From Epithemia pelagica (Eukaryota > Bacillariophyta > Bacillariophyceae > Surirellales > Surirellaceae): 64,000 nt of DNA. Position numbers and translations under genes: made by a program. Under the pieces are notes generated by a model. That model saw only the letters and a program-made list of their open reading frames with translations. It was not told the origin of the DNA and made no database searches. Every line of letters begins with the position of its first letter. Positions within the stretch are counted from its first letter, which is position 1. Below, piece after piece: positions 42,918 through 52,265 of this stretch. The stretch spans positions 3,369,039 to 3,433,038 of the forward strand of contig OX337237.1 of assembly GCA_946965045.2 (NCBI GenBank). Reading direction: 5' to 3'.

Positions 42918-43190
42918 ATGACCACGACACTGAAAGAACAAGCACGACAGTCGGGCCTTGTCTTATCGGACGAGACACCAGAATGGAATGAAGACGACTG
43001 GCCTCCTCTTGAGGGTGGATGGCGTGCAGGTCATACTTCGCTCGTACTTGATCATACCGATAACAACAAGGGGCAAACCGTCGTCGTGCTGGGCGGATAT
43101 CGAACAGGTCAAGGCGAGGTCAACTCAATTCTTGTATTACAGGGGTCAATGGTTCGGACGTTAATGGCAAAAAGGGTTGTGGGTAAGTAA
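42918..43190 (+). pseudogene. Kelch-repeat protein K8, truncated after blade-one start
   Basis: The ATG at 42918 begins a normal family N-terminus through VVVLGGY and VNSILVL. At ~43142 homology stops and the frame runs into the module shared with 29430-29605, ending at 43190 after about 90 codons. No remaining blades follow downstream. The N-terminus is undamaged, so the loss came from a rearrangement that replaced everything downstream. Any product would be a ~75-residue Kelch stub with a short foreign end. Confidence 0.85.
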
Positions 43191-43560
43191 ACATCTGGGA
43201 AACGTTGTGTGTGGGACTGCCTCAACAACCACTATGTCCCCGAGCGAGTGGAATTCAACACCAACCAAGAATCGGACACCTGCACCAGTGCCACTTGCGA
43301 GTGTCAGAGTGGTGGTGTGGATGTTGCCGGTTGCCAGTTGTTGTGGTTTGGGTGGTTGAGACTTTGTCGTTGTGTCTTCAAGGTCCTGCTGCTATTGTCT
43401 TGAGGCAGGGCTGCAGTCGTCGTCATCATGCTAGTCATCATGGTTGCTTGATGAAGCCAGGGAAAAGCTTGACTGGTGGTGGTTGTTGTACCACTCGTTG
43501 TACAATTGGCCTTGTTCATTCCGAAGGCTGGTTTCTCTTTGTTGTCGTGACATTGGGGTC
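43143..43560 (+). repeat. Module replacing the K8 body (copies 29430-29605 and 17190-17400)
   Basis: The first part (GGTTCGGACGTTAATGGC, GTCCCCGAGCGAGTGG) matches 29430-29605. The second part (GGTTGAGACTTTGTCGT) matches 17190-17400. The order shows that modules have been joined in different combinations. Confidence 0.6.
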
Positions 43561-43835
43561 CTCATCTGGTTTGGCTCTATAAGGCTGTCGGTCGTTTTGA
43601 TGTAACATGTAACATGGCTTTCGGATGGAACAATGTCTTTAGCCCAAATTCCTTATGCTAGTCAACGAAAGACATGAGGATGCTTTGACGCCTTGTTCTT
43701 GTGGATGTTGTCCATCGTTTGGTTTTGGGAACAGACGCGCATCTTTTGGGGAAAGATACGCTGTGCTTGCTGTGGTCCTGTCATGAAGTCTATGTGCGAT
43801 ATCGTACGTACGACAGACGCTCTCTGGGCTCCAAA

Positions 43836-43980
43836 GCTTCCACGTGTATTCTACTGTAAGAGTCCTCTCGCTTCCATCCATCGATCCATATTCCATATAT
43901 TTTACCAAAACAACTCACAACAGCCGCAAAAGCTCTCTTCTGTGATCCACATAAATTCTGCAGTCAAAACGTTTGGAAGC
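43836..43980 (+). promoter_or_regulatory. Class A upstream region of K9
   Basis: GCTTCCACGTGTA at 43836-43848, 132 bases before the ATG, and the leader ATAAATTCTGCAGTC at 43951. The leader ends with the AAACGTTTGG variant. Confidence 0.5.
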
Positions 43981-45180
43981 ATGCCCATGACATTGAAAGA
44001 ACAAGCATGGCAGTCGGGCCTTGTCCTGTTAGACGAGACACCTGAATGGAATTTCGAGGACTGGCCTCCTCTTGCGGGTGGATGGCGAGAGCGTCATGCT
44101 TCGGTCGTACTAGATCATCCCGATACGGAGAACGACAACAACAACAAGAAACAAACGGTCGTCGTGTTGGGAGGATATCAACAAGGCCAAGGCGATGTCA
44201 ATTCCGTTCTGCTATTGAATCTGGTAGACCCAAACAAGCAGTGGCGAGAAGGGCCACCCACGAACAAGAGTCGTCGAGGACATTCCGCTGTTGTGTGCAA
44301 CGGAAGCATCTACGTGATGGGAGGTCGCAATACAGCAACTTTGGATTGTATCGAACGCATTGATGCCAATTATTTGCTGCGATCTTCTTCGACATCAAGT
44401 AGCACACGTGCGAGCCATTGGACAACATTGAATTGTCGCTTATCAACGCCACGATGGGGATGTGGTGCAGTCGCGGTTCACAACAGATACATCGTTGTAA
44501 TGGGTGGCTACAACGATCGTTATTTGTCGTCGGTGGATATTATAGATACAAACAACCACATAGTCACTGCGGGACCATCCATGACTGTTCCAAGACATTG
44601 GTGTGCCAGTGCGGTTATTGGCCACCGCATCTTTGTCGTTGGAGGTTGGAACGGTAATGAATATCTTGACTCGGTGGAGTATTTGGACTATGCAACACCC
44701 TTTGACAATGATGAGACAGAAAAGGAAACTGGCTCGATGTTTATTTCTTTCTCACCCACCTGGACCACTCATTTGGAGTTGAGGCTTTCCAATGCACGAA
44801 GTCCTTGTGCAGTGGTTGCCGTGGGATCTTGTCTGGTTGTGGCGGGAGGAGCAAGGGTCAACTCAACCGTGGAAGTTCTGGATACGCGCCGCAACCGTGT
44901 GTGGAATCTCCCGCTGTTGGGAAATCACCGCAATGGCTGCAGTCTAGTGACTCCTGCCAATCGAATTGCTGTGATTGGTGGAGGGCACAATCCTTCGTGT
45001 ACGACATTGCCACTAATGGATAGGAATTCGTGGTGTTTTCGTCGACTCTGTGAGCAGCAATCGAACGGATGGTATCATTCTCTTGAAGGTATGGGTATCC
45101 GAGATGCTGATATCTCACCCTTCTCCACACCGACATTAGCTTGTAAACGAAAAAGGCCTAATACTCACCTCGGTGATTAA
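43981..45180 (+). CDS. Kelch-repeat protein K9 (longest intact copy)
   Basis: 399 residues from the ATG at 43981 (MPMTLKEQAWQSG). All six doublets are present: VVVLGG, VYVMGG, IVVMGG, IFVVGG, LVVAGG and VAVIGG. It keeps the full C-terminal tail (MGIRDADISPFSTPTLACKRKRPNTH), which contains a basic KRKR cluster that could be a nuclear localisation signal (inference). It has a class A promoter. The loop after blade four is acidic (FDNDETEKETG). As the copy with every feature of the family, it is the best reference for the ancestral protein. Confidence 0.9.
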   Translation: MPMTLKEQAWQSGLVLLDETPEWNFEDWPPLAGGWRERHASVVLDHPDTENDNNNKKQTVVVLGGYQQGQGDVNSVLLLNLVDPNKQWREGPPTNKSRRGHSAVVCNGSIYVMGGRNTATLDCIERIDANYLLRSSSTSSSTRASHWTTLNCRLSTPRWGCGAVAVHNRYIVVMGGYNDRYLSSVDIIDTNNHIVTAGPSMTVPRHWCASAVIGHRIFVVGGWNGNEYLDSVEYLDYATPFDNDETEKETGSMFISFSPTWTTHLELRLSNARSPCAVVAVGSCLVVAGGARVNSTVEVLDTRRNRVWNLPLLGNHRNGCSLVTPANRIAVIGGGHNPSCTTLPLMDRNSWCFRRLCEQQSNGWYHSLEGMGIRDADISPFSTPTLACKRKRPNTHLGD

Positions 45181-46864
45181 GGAGAGAATGAAACTTGAAA
45201 TCTGCTACGTATTGCATGTATGTCCTGACATTGGCAGAACTAAAGCATTATCATTTCGTTCTCAAATCGTAGTTGTATTGTTTTCTTCATGACATTGCGA
45301 ACTATTATTGAGATATCATGTACTCCGTTGTAAAGTTACACCATAGTGGAGCCAGTCCTTGGGTAGATGTCCATGGGACCATGCCTCTCCGCCGTTGAAT
45401 AGGTCGAGTTATCATGCTGTGGAGGATTATGGTTGCGTGCCTGAAACACTTGGCGCAGCGACTCGTTTGGACGGTCGACCATGCGTTAAACTGTGAGGTC
45501 CGGTCCTTCTATGGCCCATGCCTACTACGTGAGAGGACAGTACACCGTCTCTCGATGCTCGTGGTGGTTTTGGGTGACAGGACATTTGCGAATCCTTTGG
45601 ATTTTTTGCCAATGACGTGTTCGATAGTTCCTCCAATACAGCAACTATTCTTGATCATGAGGTCGGCAATTTGGATGCGTCGATCCAGCAATCAGTCACT
45701 CCGTAGTGGCTCGTTGACAGTCCATGGTTATTGGTCCATGGTGATCCAGAAGAACAATCGCAGTGCGCAAAGTTATGTCTTGCCCCTCAATGCCAGTTCC
45801 GCCGGAACCTTGTTGCACGATTGCAACACTGTCGAACAGCATCAGTGTTGGACCTCGACCACTATACAACCTTTGTGCCTCGTACAACACCAACAAAACC
45901 ACGACCCGCGCCGATCATGTCTTGGCTGTCGTCAAACAGCAGTGGTGGATCTCGATCACTACCACATTGGAGTCTCGTACCAAACTCAGCAGTACCAACA
46001 ACAAAACCACGACCACGAATACCGCCGATCATGTCTTGGCTGTAGTCTACTAGAACTTCTTGTTGTTCTTCTTCTTGTTCGTTGGATTCTGGTTGGTGTT
46101 GCTGCCTTGCCGTTCCACACCAACACCCAGTTTGAATCTTCGTATGTATTAGACTTGAAAGGACGATGCGACCCTTTCCCATAATCAATTCTTCACCAGG
46201 GAGTGGAATTGCGTTCCGTACTTCGATCCGTAGTACTGGAGGAAGATTCTCGTTCCCGTCCTAGTGTTCTCCTTTCTTTGTTGTTTGTTACACTAGGACT
46301 CCTGTTGCGAATCGAAAACCAAGGGGCGAATTCTAGCGTGTTGCGATCAAAGTTGTCGTTGAGAATGGCGTTCTTCTTTTGTCCAGTGTGACAACGACAA
46401 ATGCGGCTTGGTTGTTGTACTTTTCATATGGGATTCCATCGAGGTTTCTTTCCTGGCTTGCGCTGTTGCGGCGACACTTGATGCTGCGTTTCATCCAATG
46501 GACATTTGGTGATTGGCTGCAACGACCAGGACTTGGTAGTCGACGATACTGGGCTGGAGGAGCACTTCCCACATACAAGTCCAACGCCAAGAGAGACACG
46601 TCTCCACAGCGTCGTCAGATCGGTCCATGGAGATCCACAATAACAGTTTGCAGAGTACAAAGTATAGCCGCTTTCCCATGGCACTATCACGGAGGAAGGA
46701 AAAAAAGACCATGGCAGTGCTGCGGCATCCCGACCCACCACCTCGTGTCGAAGTATGGCTTGCTGGATTGTCCATGCGTGCAAACAAACGGCAAACATCT
46801 GGATTCTAAATGACAGCACTTGTGGTGCATACATGAGTATAACACTAACTCCATACCAGACTGT
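45181..46864. other. Spacer with a low-complexity copy of the K1/K7 downstream module
   Basis: 45770-46040 repeats TCTTGCCCCTCAATGCCAG and GCCGATCATGTCTTGGC from the 4.7/41.8-kb module, and duplicates parts of itself internally. The frame at 45414-46184 crosses this repeat and is not supported. 46380-46880 has overlapping frames on both strands without recognisable domains. Confidence 0.45.
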
Positions 46865-47640
46865 GTAGGTAGTTCGTCTCACATTTTTATACTACAGTAA
46901 GAATTTTTTGTACGACCGGGAAGTAGTTTCGTTTGTCTGTCGTGCGTACGTCGTGACGCGGCAGGAATTCGGGAGCAGATGTTTGGACACTCGTGGACGA
47001 GCACGCGCGCAGCGCGCACGCGGCCACGGCCAGCGCGCACCTTTGGTTGGAGCTAGAGAATCGAAACATCAGCGTCAGAGTCGAGCTCACAAATCTTGGG
47101 ATCAGTGAGCAGAGACTTCGAATTCTGCCATCTCAAGTGGAGGACTCACGTTAGTCAGTAGCATAAGAGATTCAAAAACTAGCCCCATACCCGCCCTTGG
47201 GAGCCATCTTTGGTTCCGGGGCCTTTACGGCACACGCGTCTACTCCTAGCGTGACTACTGACAACTATGGTGAGACCTGCACGGGGACGGAGCGCCACGA
47301 TAGCTGCAGGATGTGGTCGCTGGGTCATCCCCTCGGCGAGTCGCACGGTTTCCCTTTCGTGTGTGACACTTGTGAGACACTTGTGTGACACTTTGTGACA
47401 TGGCTTCTAGGAATTTCTCACTACCTACACAGCTTGATAGGGAGTAAGTTTACTACTTCCCTGTGTCTGGCCGTCCTCTCGCGTCGGGCGCGCCCGGCTT
47501 GTCGGGAGAATGACTCGACGGGCAATTGTCTTGTCGGGCGTGCGCCCTCCTCGACCATTGCCCTCCTCGTCATTCTACCCTCCGCGCCGGGCGGTCCCTT
47601 CTTGAAAGGACTCGACACCGGGAAGTATTAATACTACCTT
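46865..47640 (+). mobile_element. Long copy of the GC-rich hairpin repeat (copy B)
   Basis: Begins GTAGGTAGTTCGTCTCAC and ends GGACTCGACACCGGGAAGT, the reverse orientation of copy A in K3. The outer arms CGCCCGGCTTGTCGGG...GAATGAC (from 47487) and GTCATTC...CGCCGGGCG (to ~47592) form a long imperfect hairpin. The extra ~390 bp in the middle is GC-rich (ACGCGCGCAGCGCGCACGCG at 47001-47020). No coding frame. Confidence 0.65.
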
Positions 47641-48003
47641 CACCACTCGTCGTCCTACCCTTCCCCACTCACTGAGCACTCACTGAGGAGTAAGTCACTC
47701 CCCACACTCCCACTACCTAAGCCCCAAAAATTACTCTACTTTGATTTTTTTTTCTAATGTTGTGTCGCTATTGCCCTTCTCGGAGTTTAGCCACTCCTCA
47801 CACCCTAGCTCCTCCTCGTCCACCCTCAGCTATTAAAGTACACTTACTACTGTTGCACGTCCGGTGGAGGAGGACACAAAAAAAGGTACAGTATATTTTA
47901 ACGCTGCCGCGCGTACCCGCTAGGGTCTAGGGTATCGTCGACCGACGCGCCCGGCCCCAGAAAACTGAGGCGAGGACTAACAGTACAGGAGATGGATGAA
48001 ATA
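47641..48003. other. Spacer of short direct repeats
   Basis: Simple, C- and T-rich sequence with repeated ACTCACTGAG and CACTCC words. No gene or element end was seen. Confidence 0.4.
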
Positions 48004-48935
48004 TTACGGGAAATGGTGTGCAGAACGGAGGATAACTGGGCGCCACGTATTGAGCCAGTTCCTCAATTGAATAGAAGTGGTGGCATAGGTGAAATGAACT
48101 TGGGGTGAATCGTAAAACAAAACAGAGTCGGCAGATTGGACCTGTGACCGAAGAGAATATAGTTCGAGAACTTCTCGTTGCGCTTGAGAATAAGCGGAAG
48201 CTTCGATTGATTGTGGAGTATCGCCATGAATATCGTTGTTACGTTGCAACCATAGACGATGCACATGGTGCCAGATGATAGTGTAATGGTAGAAGAAATG
48301 AGGCGAGAGCCGGAGAAAAGTGGAGAGGAAATATCCTGGGAAATAAGGAACTGGTCTTGAAGACGAGACCAATGTAAAGAGAAACGGCCCATGAACACTT
48401 GTTCGAGGCCGATAGTAAGTTGGGAGGCAACTGCGCGTTGGTAAGGGAGCGGAACTGTAGGAAAGGAAGGAGGAACATCATGCAACCTCGAGCGGAGACA
48501 TTCGGTAAGGAGCATGGCGAGATGTGGATCGGCATTCAGAGAAGACCATTGTTTTTCAAGATCGGCAAGGAGCGCAGGAAACCACAAACGGTGAGGACAT
48601 CGAAGAAAGGGAGTCAAGGTCTCGAGAGTCGAAGGACACAAGGGGCAGGAATCTTGGTAATAGGTAGCGTATCTTGATCGTAGATGCCCCAAAGGTAACC
48701 AATCATGTATCAACTTAATGATAAAGTGGCGTTTGGGAAAATTTGCATTAATGGCTCTGCTATGTGACTGCCAGTCGATGCTGTCGAAGGTAGAAAGAGA
48801 CCAATCAAACTTCGTGCACAAATAATGAATCGATCGTTCTCGAGTAGCGAGCCTGCGGAGAATGGAACGATAGTTGGACACAAGAAGCTGATTGCTGATG
48901 GTATCTTTTTTTGTCGTCTTTCAATAGATCTTCCC
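48004..48935 (-). pseudogene. C-terminal end of a retroelement-type RT protein (zf-RVT-like), frameshifted
   Basis: The minus-strand frame from ~48930 reads SNYRSILRRLATRERSIHY, WQSHSRAINANFPKRHFIIK, HDWLPLGHLRSRY and CPLCPSTLETLTPFLRCPHRLW. This C-x2-C...C-x2-H arrangement is typical of the zinc-binding region at the C-terminus of non-LTR-type RT proteins. Near 48310 it must shift frame to continue TIIWHHVHRLWLQRNNDIHG and end HHFP at 48004. No RT domain is present upstream, where the sequence abuts the shared ~100-bp module. A dead fragment. Confidence 0.7.
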
Positions 48936-49150
48936 CCAAACTGTGATGTGGAGTCCCCCTCCCCCAAAGTCTGTGGAGGCTCTTCCAAATCTTGGTCGCG
49001 GAATGAGGACAGGAATGGCTCGCAGGCGCGCCGACCGAGACGAGCCCTGTCACTCTAATATATCGACAGAGGACGATGGATCTCGTCGCCAAAAGTCTAA
49101 TAGAATCTATACTGCTACACTAATGGGAAACGAGGCATCTACGGTATCAT
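48896..49150 (+). repeat. Shared spacer modules (partners 17856-17962 and 23378-23545)
   Basis: Here CCAAATCTTGGTC and AGGAATGGCTCG are only about ten bases apart; at 17.9-23.4 kb they are separated by the hAT and Harbinger elements. This is therefore the uninterrupted arrangement. Confidence 0.7.
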
Positions 49151-49639
49151 CCCAACGTCAATGGCGTTCGATCCACGGCGATGGCCTTCGTTCGCACAGA
49201 TACAGGCCAAGATAGGCAGCCAAAGAATGATCATCCCAATTGGCAGTCCGTGCTTGGTTTGGACTTGGTCGTCTAAGATTGTGGCCAATCGAGAAACTCT
49301 TTGTCATGAACTGTATCCATTTCAGGAAACACATTGCAGGTATTCCTGGGGGAGCCTCAACAGATGGACCCCTAACATGCATTGCGCAAGGTTGCCAAGG
49401 TCGACAGTTTGCAAGCACCGTACCATGCCATGTACCACGACCCGAGGCAAAAATTGCAGGATGACGAAGCTGACCTGAACCAGTACCACGACAACGACAG
49501 GTACCCGTCATGACCATTGACCAGCAGCAGCAGTACTCTAGCAGGATAGATCAAGAGCAATGCCAACAACAACAGGTCGGTCGAATCACCGTGAACGACT
49601 GATATTTGCACTGTCCAATCATTCAAAACAAGTTCCGAC
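49151..49639. other. Spacer
   Basis: Several frames of ~70-120 codons overlap on both strands; none has a recognisable domain or a conserved partner elsewhere in the window. Confidence 0.4.
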
Positions 49640-49878
49640 TCGCAACACTACCCATGTCTCCATCCACAGCCTGTACACAGTGTCGTTGCTTTTCGGTCGA
49701 CTCGGTATTCGTTGGGAACCAACAAGCAGACAGACTGTGGAGCCTTCATTGTACTCTACTCCACCACCCTTGGCAAGTGACACCAGCAACAACCACAAAA
49801 TATCTGAAACGAATCCACACCACCTTCAACGCTGTTACGGGTATTCTCCATTGATGCTTCATGGCCTGCAGCAATAAC
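49640..49878 (+). repeat. Second copy of the 10080-10345 module
   Basis: Same start (GTGTCGTTGCTT) and end (GGCCTGCAGCAA), with about 45 bases missing after GGAGCCTTCATTG. The DCGAFI-encoding stretch is kept. Confidence 0.6.
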
Positions 49879-49927
49879 TTTCTTCTTGTTCGGTACTAGA
49901 AGGACTCTTCTTTTCGCCACCAGAAAT

Positions 49928-50935
49928 GAACCACTCAATTCCCAATGTCCACCTTTTCTTGTTGGGACCCACCAAAAAATTGTTATTCTGTTACTAGAGG
50001 GGATTGAAAACAACCCTTGGTTGCCAGGAATGAGTATTCTGCCATTCTTGTGGTGCGAGTCGAGAGGATGACGGAGGAGCGCATGTCCAATCGGTATACT
50101 GCTAGTTCCCAAGGGCGTTGGGCAAAGCTCGGACATTGGCGGAAAAGAGAGACGACGTAATGACGAACATGTGCACAATCAGTGCAGTGCAGCAACGGGT
50201 GTAGCAGCGGTAGTACCGAGGATGCAGAAACGTTGACGATGCGTCATTCCTCATCCACAAAACTCCCTCTGTATGCTTTCTCTTACGGCTAAAGAGCCTC
50301 GACATGGTCTGCCCAAGACCCCACATTGCCCGTGCGCAATCATCGTTTGTAATGAGACTCTCGATCGACCAAGTGGTCCCAGCAGTTGGTAGTCTTCCCA
50401 ACAAAATCCCGAACAAAATCCTAACGCTAGATTAGCAACAAGAACACACGTGATCCACCGGGCCAAAACAAGTATGGTGGAAGCAAATCCTCTTCTGATT
50501 TACTGCATTCGTCTTCAACGTGAGGAAAGATCCGCAATGCTGGGTCCATGGAATCTCTTGTTTCGTGTATAGTGTACATCACCGTCCCGTGGGTCCCTCA
50601 GTAAGGCTGTTATCAAAAGCTGAGACTCGGACTGGAAAGAGATCCTCTAGGTAGTCATCGGAAGAACCTATGGACACAAGTGGTCGTCTGTCTCGCCATG
50701 AGGTTTATTTCGATGTCCAAAAACTTTCATGGAACTCCAAACAAGAATGCGTGGTCTTCTTCATTGCAGGGCTACAGTCACGATTTGTCTCGTGACGAAG
50801 CTCCTACCCCTCTTTGGTCCATCCATTTTGTGCAGTCAGTCGTGCTTCCAGTCCGCACCCATCAGTAGCAAACCCAGCCTCACTTTCAATGCAGTCTTTG
50901 TCCTCCTAAATTCTGCAGTGGAAACGTTTGCAACC
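49928..50935 (+). repeat. Class B upstream module of K10
   Basis: Matches 10405-11484 and 23724-24665, ending with CTAAATTCTGCAG and GTTTGCAACC before the ATG. Confidence 0.7.
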
Positions 50936-51298
50936 ATGGCCACCACACTGCAAGAACAAGCGTGGCAGTCGGGCCTTGTCATATCAAAAGAGACAGCAGA
51001 ATGGAATGAAGCCGATTGGCCTCCGCTCGAGGGAGGATGGCGTGTAGGTCATGCTTCGGTGGTACTTAATCATCCCGATAATGACGACGATATCAACAAC
51101 AAGGGACAAACCGTCATCGTGTTGGGTGGATATCAAGCAGGTCAAGGCCAGCTCAATTCCGTTCTGTTATTGAATCTGGCAGACCAAAACAAACAGTGGA
51201 GAGAAGGGCCACCCATGAACAAGAAACGTGATGAACATAGCGCTGTTGTGTGTAATGGAGACATTTATGTGGTAGGAGGATACAGTGAAGGGTTGCAT
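50936..51298 (+). pseudogene. Kelch-repeat protein K10, cut by a copia LTR
   Basis: The ATG at 50936 starts an intact N-terminus and blade one (VIVLGGY) and reaches IYVVGGYSEG. The frame then enters the LTR, whose TGTTGAGG starts at 51299, and stops at 51304. The rest of the gene is not found to the right of the retroelement mosaic, so the distal part of the array was lost as well as interrupted. It shares promoter and leader with K3 (ACGTTTGCAACCATGGC). Confidence 0.88.
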
Positions 51299-51521
51299 TG
51301 TTGAGGATAGCAGAGCAACCGGTGAATATAGAGGACCAAGGTGCGACTGGCGACAGGAAGAAGGATCTGAAAGATACGGAATCATGGACCTTGGTTTGTC
51401 GACGTGGCAAAAGCAACAAAAGAACGAACAAGAGAGCCAACGCTCATTCAATGGAGAATACGTAGTTCGATAAGCCTATAAAGAGTTGCTTTTACGGCAT
51501 GGCTTGTTAGAAGTTTCAACA
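51299..51521 (+). repeat. 5' LTR of copia element A
   Basis: Starts TGTTGA and ends TCAACA, a 6-bp terminal inversion, 223 bp. TGCAT at 51294-51298 is the left half of a possible 5-bp target duplication; the right half is lost. A 14-bp inverted repeat (TTCAATGGAGAATA, and TATTCTCCATTGAA just after the LTR end) straddles the border. Confidence 0.7.
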
Positions 51522-51586
51522 TATTCTCCATTGAAAAATTCTTATCATTACACCAAGTACCTCCGTTGTTGACGTGAAGTACTCTT

Positions 51587-52260
51587 ATGAGTGAAGAGGG
51601 AACAAACAAGCTTTATTATCGGAACTGGCCCAACTCACTATCGAACAAGAGGATCTCTTACACGAAGCGGAACAGCGCTACCAACAACGCTTTCGCACCA
51701 AGGAGGTGCAGCATCGCGAGGCCATCGCTGCACTGGAGCGACAACGAGAAATCGAGAGAGACAACGATTACGAGGAAACGGAGATTCGGAAACAGCTGAT
51801 CTTCGAGGAGACGCAGGAAAAGCGACGCAAGTTGCTAGCCAAGATTAAGCGTGCTGAGCAAGGTCCATCAACCTGCGTGGCTACATACCCGGAGCACTCC
51901 GCTGAAGCGTATCTTGTGGAACCGAACCAAGAAGACAATTCGGAAGAGAATCAAGACCGTCGTTCATCTCCAGTGGCTCTCGTTGACCTGATCCGAGAAA
52001 CACCTGACGGTGAAATCGAAACGGAAACAATCATTCCTGCTATTCCGCCACAAAGAGGCGTACTCCCACGTTGGATTCCAATTGGAACTCGAGTCTGGGT
52101 GTTGAATACTCTCAAGTTGAAGGAAACAGTGGGACGAACACACCTCCAAGGCACAGTGTCACGCCACGGAACCCTATACCACTTCATCAAGATTTGGAAT
52201 CCCATCACGAAAGATACAGAAGAACACCGCCGCCATTGTGACAGTATTGCGATTGTCTAG
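51587..52260 (+). pseudogene. Coiled-coil leader ORF of copia A, start frameshifted
   Basis: The ATG at 51587 (MSEEGTNK) is one base out of phase with the long frame that follows (QALLSELAQLTIEQEDLLH, then EIERDNDYEETEIRKQ), so a one-base indel near 51600 is likely; the long frame contains no ATG. The product is a charged coiled coil of ~90 residues followed by a small beta-rich end (WIPIGTRVWVLNTLKLKET, GTVSRHG) resembling KOW/Tudor-like modules. It stops five bases before the Gag-Pol ATG. A role as an extra Gag-like protein is inference. Confidence 0.6.
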
Positions 52261-52265
52261 ACAAG

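Noticed and set aside
45414-46184. 256-codon plus-strand ORF
   Set aside because: Passes through an internally duplicated low-complexity module whose frame is not kept in the other copies.
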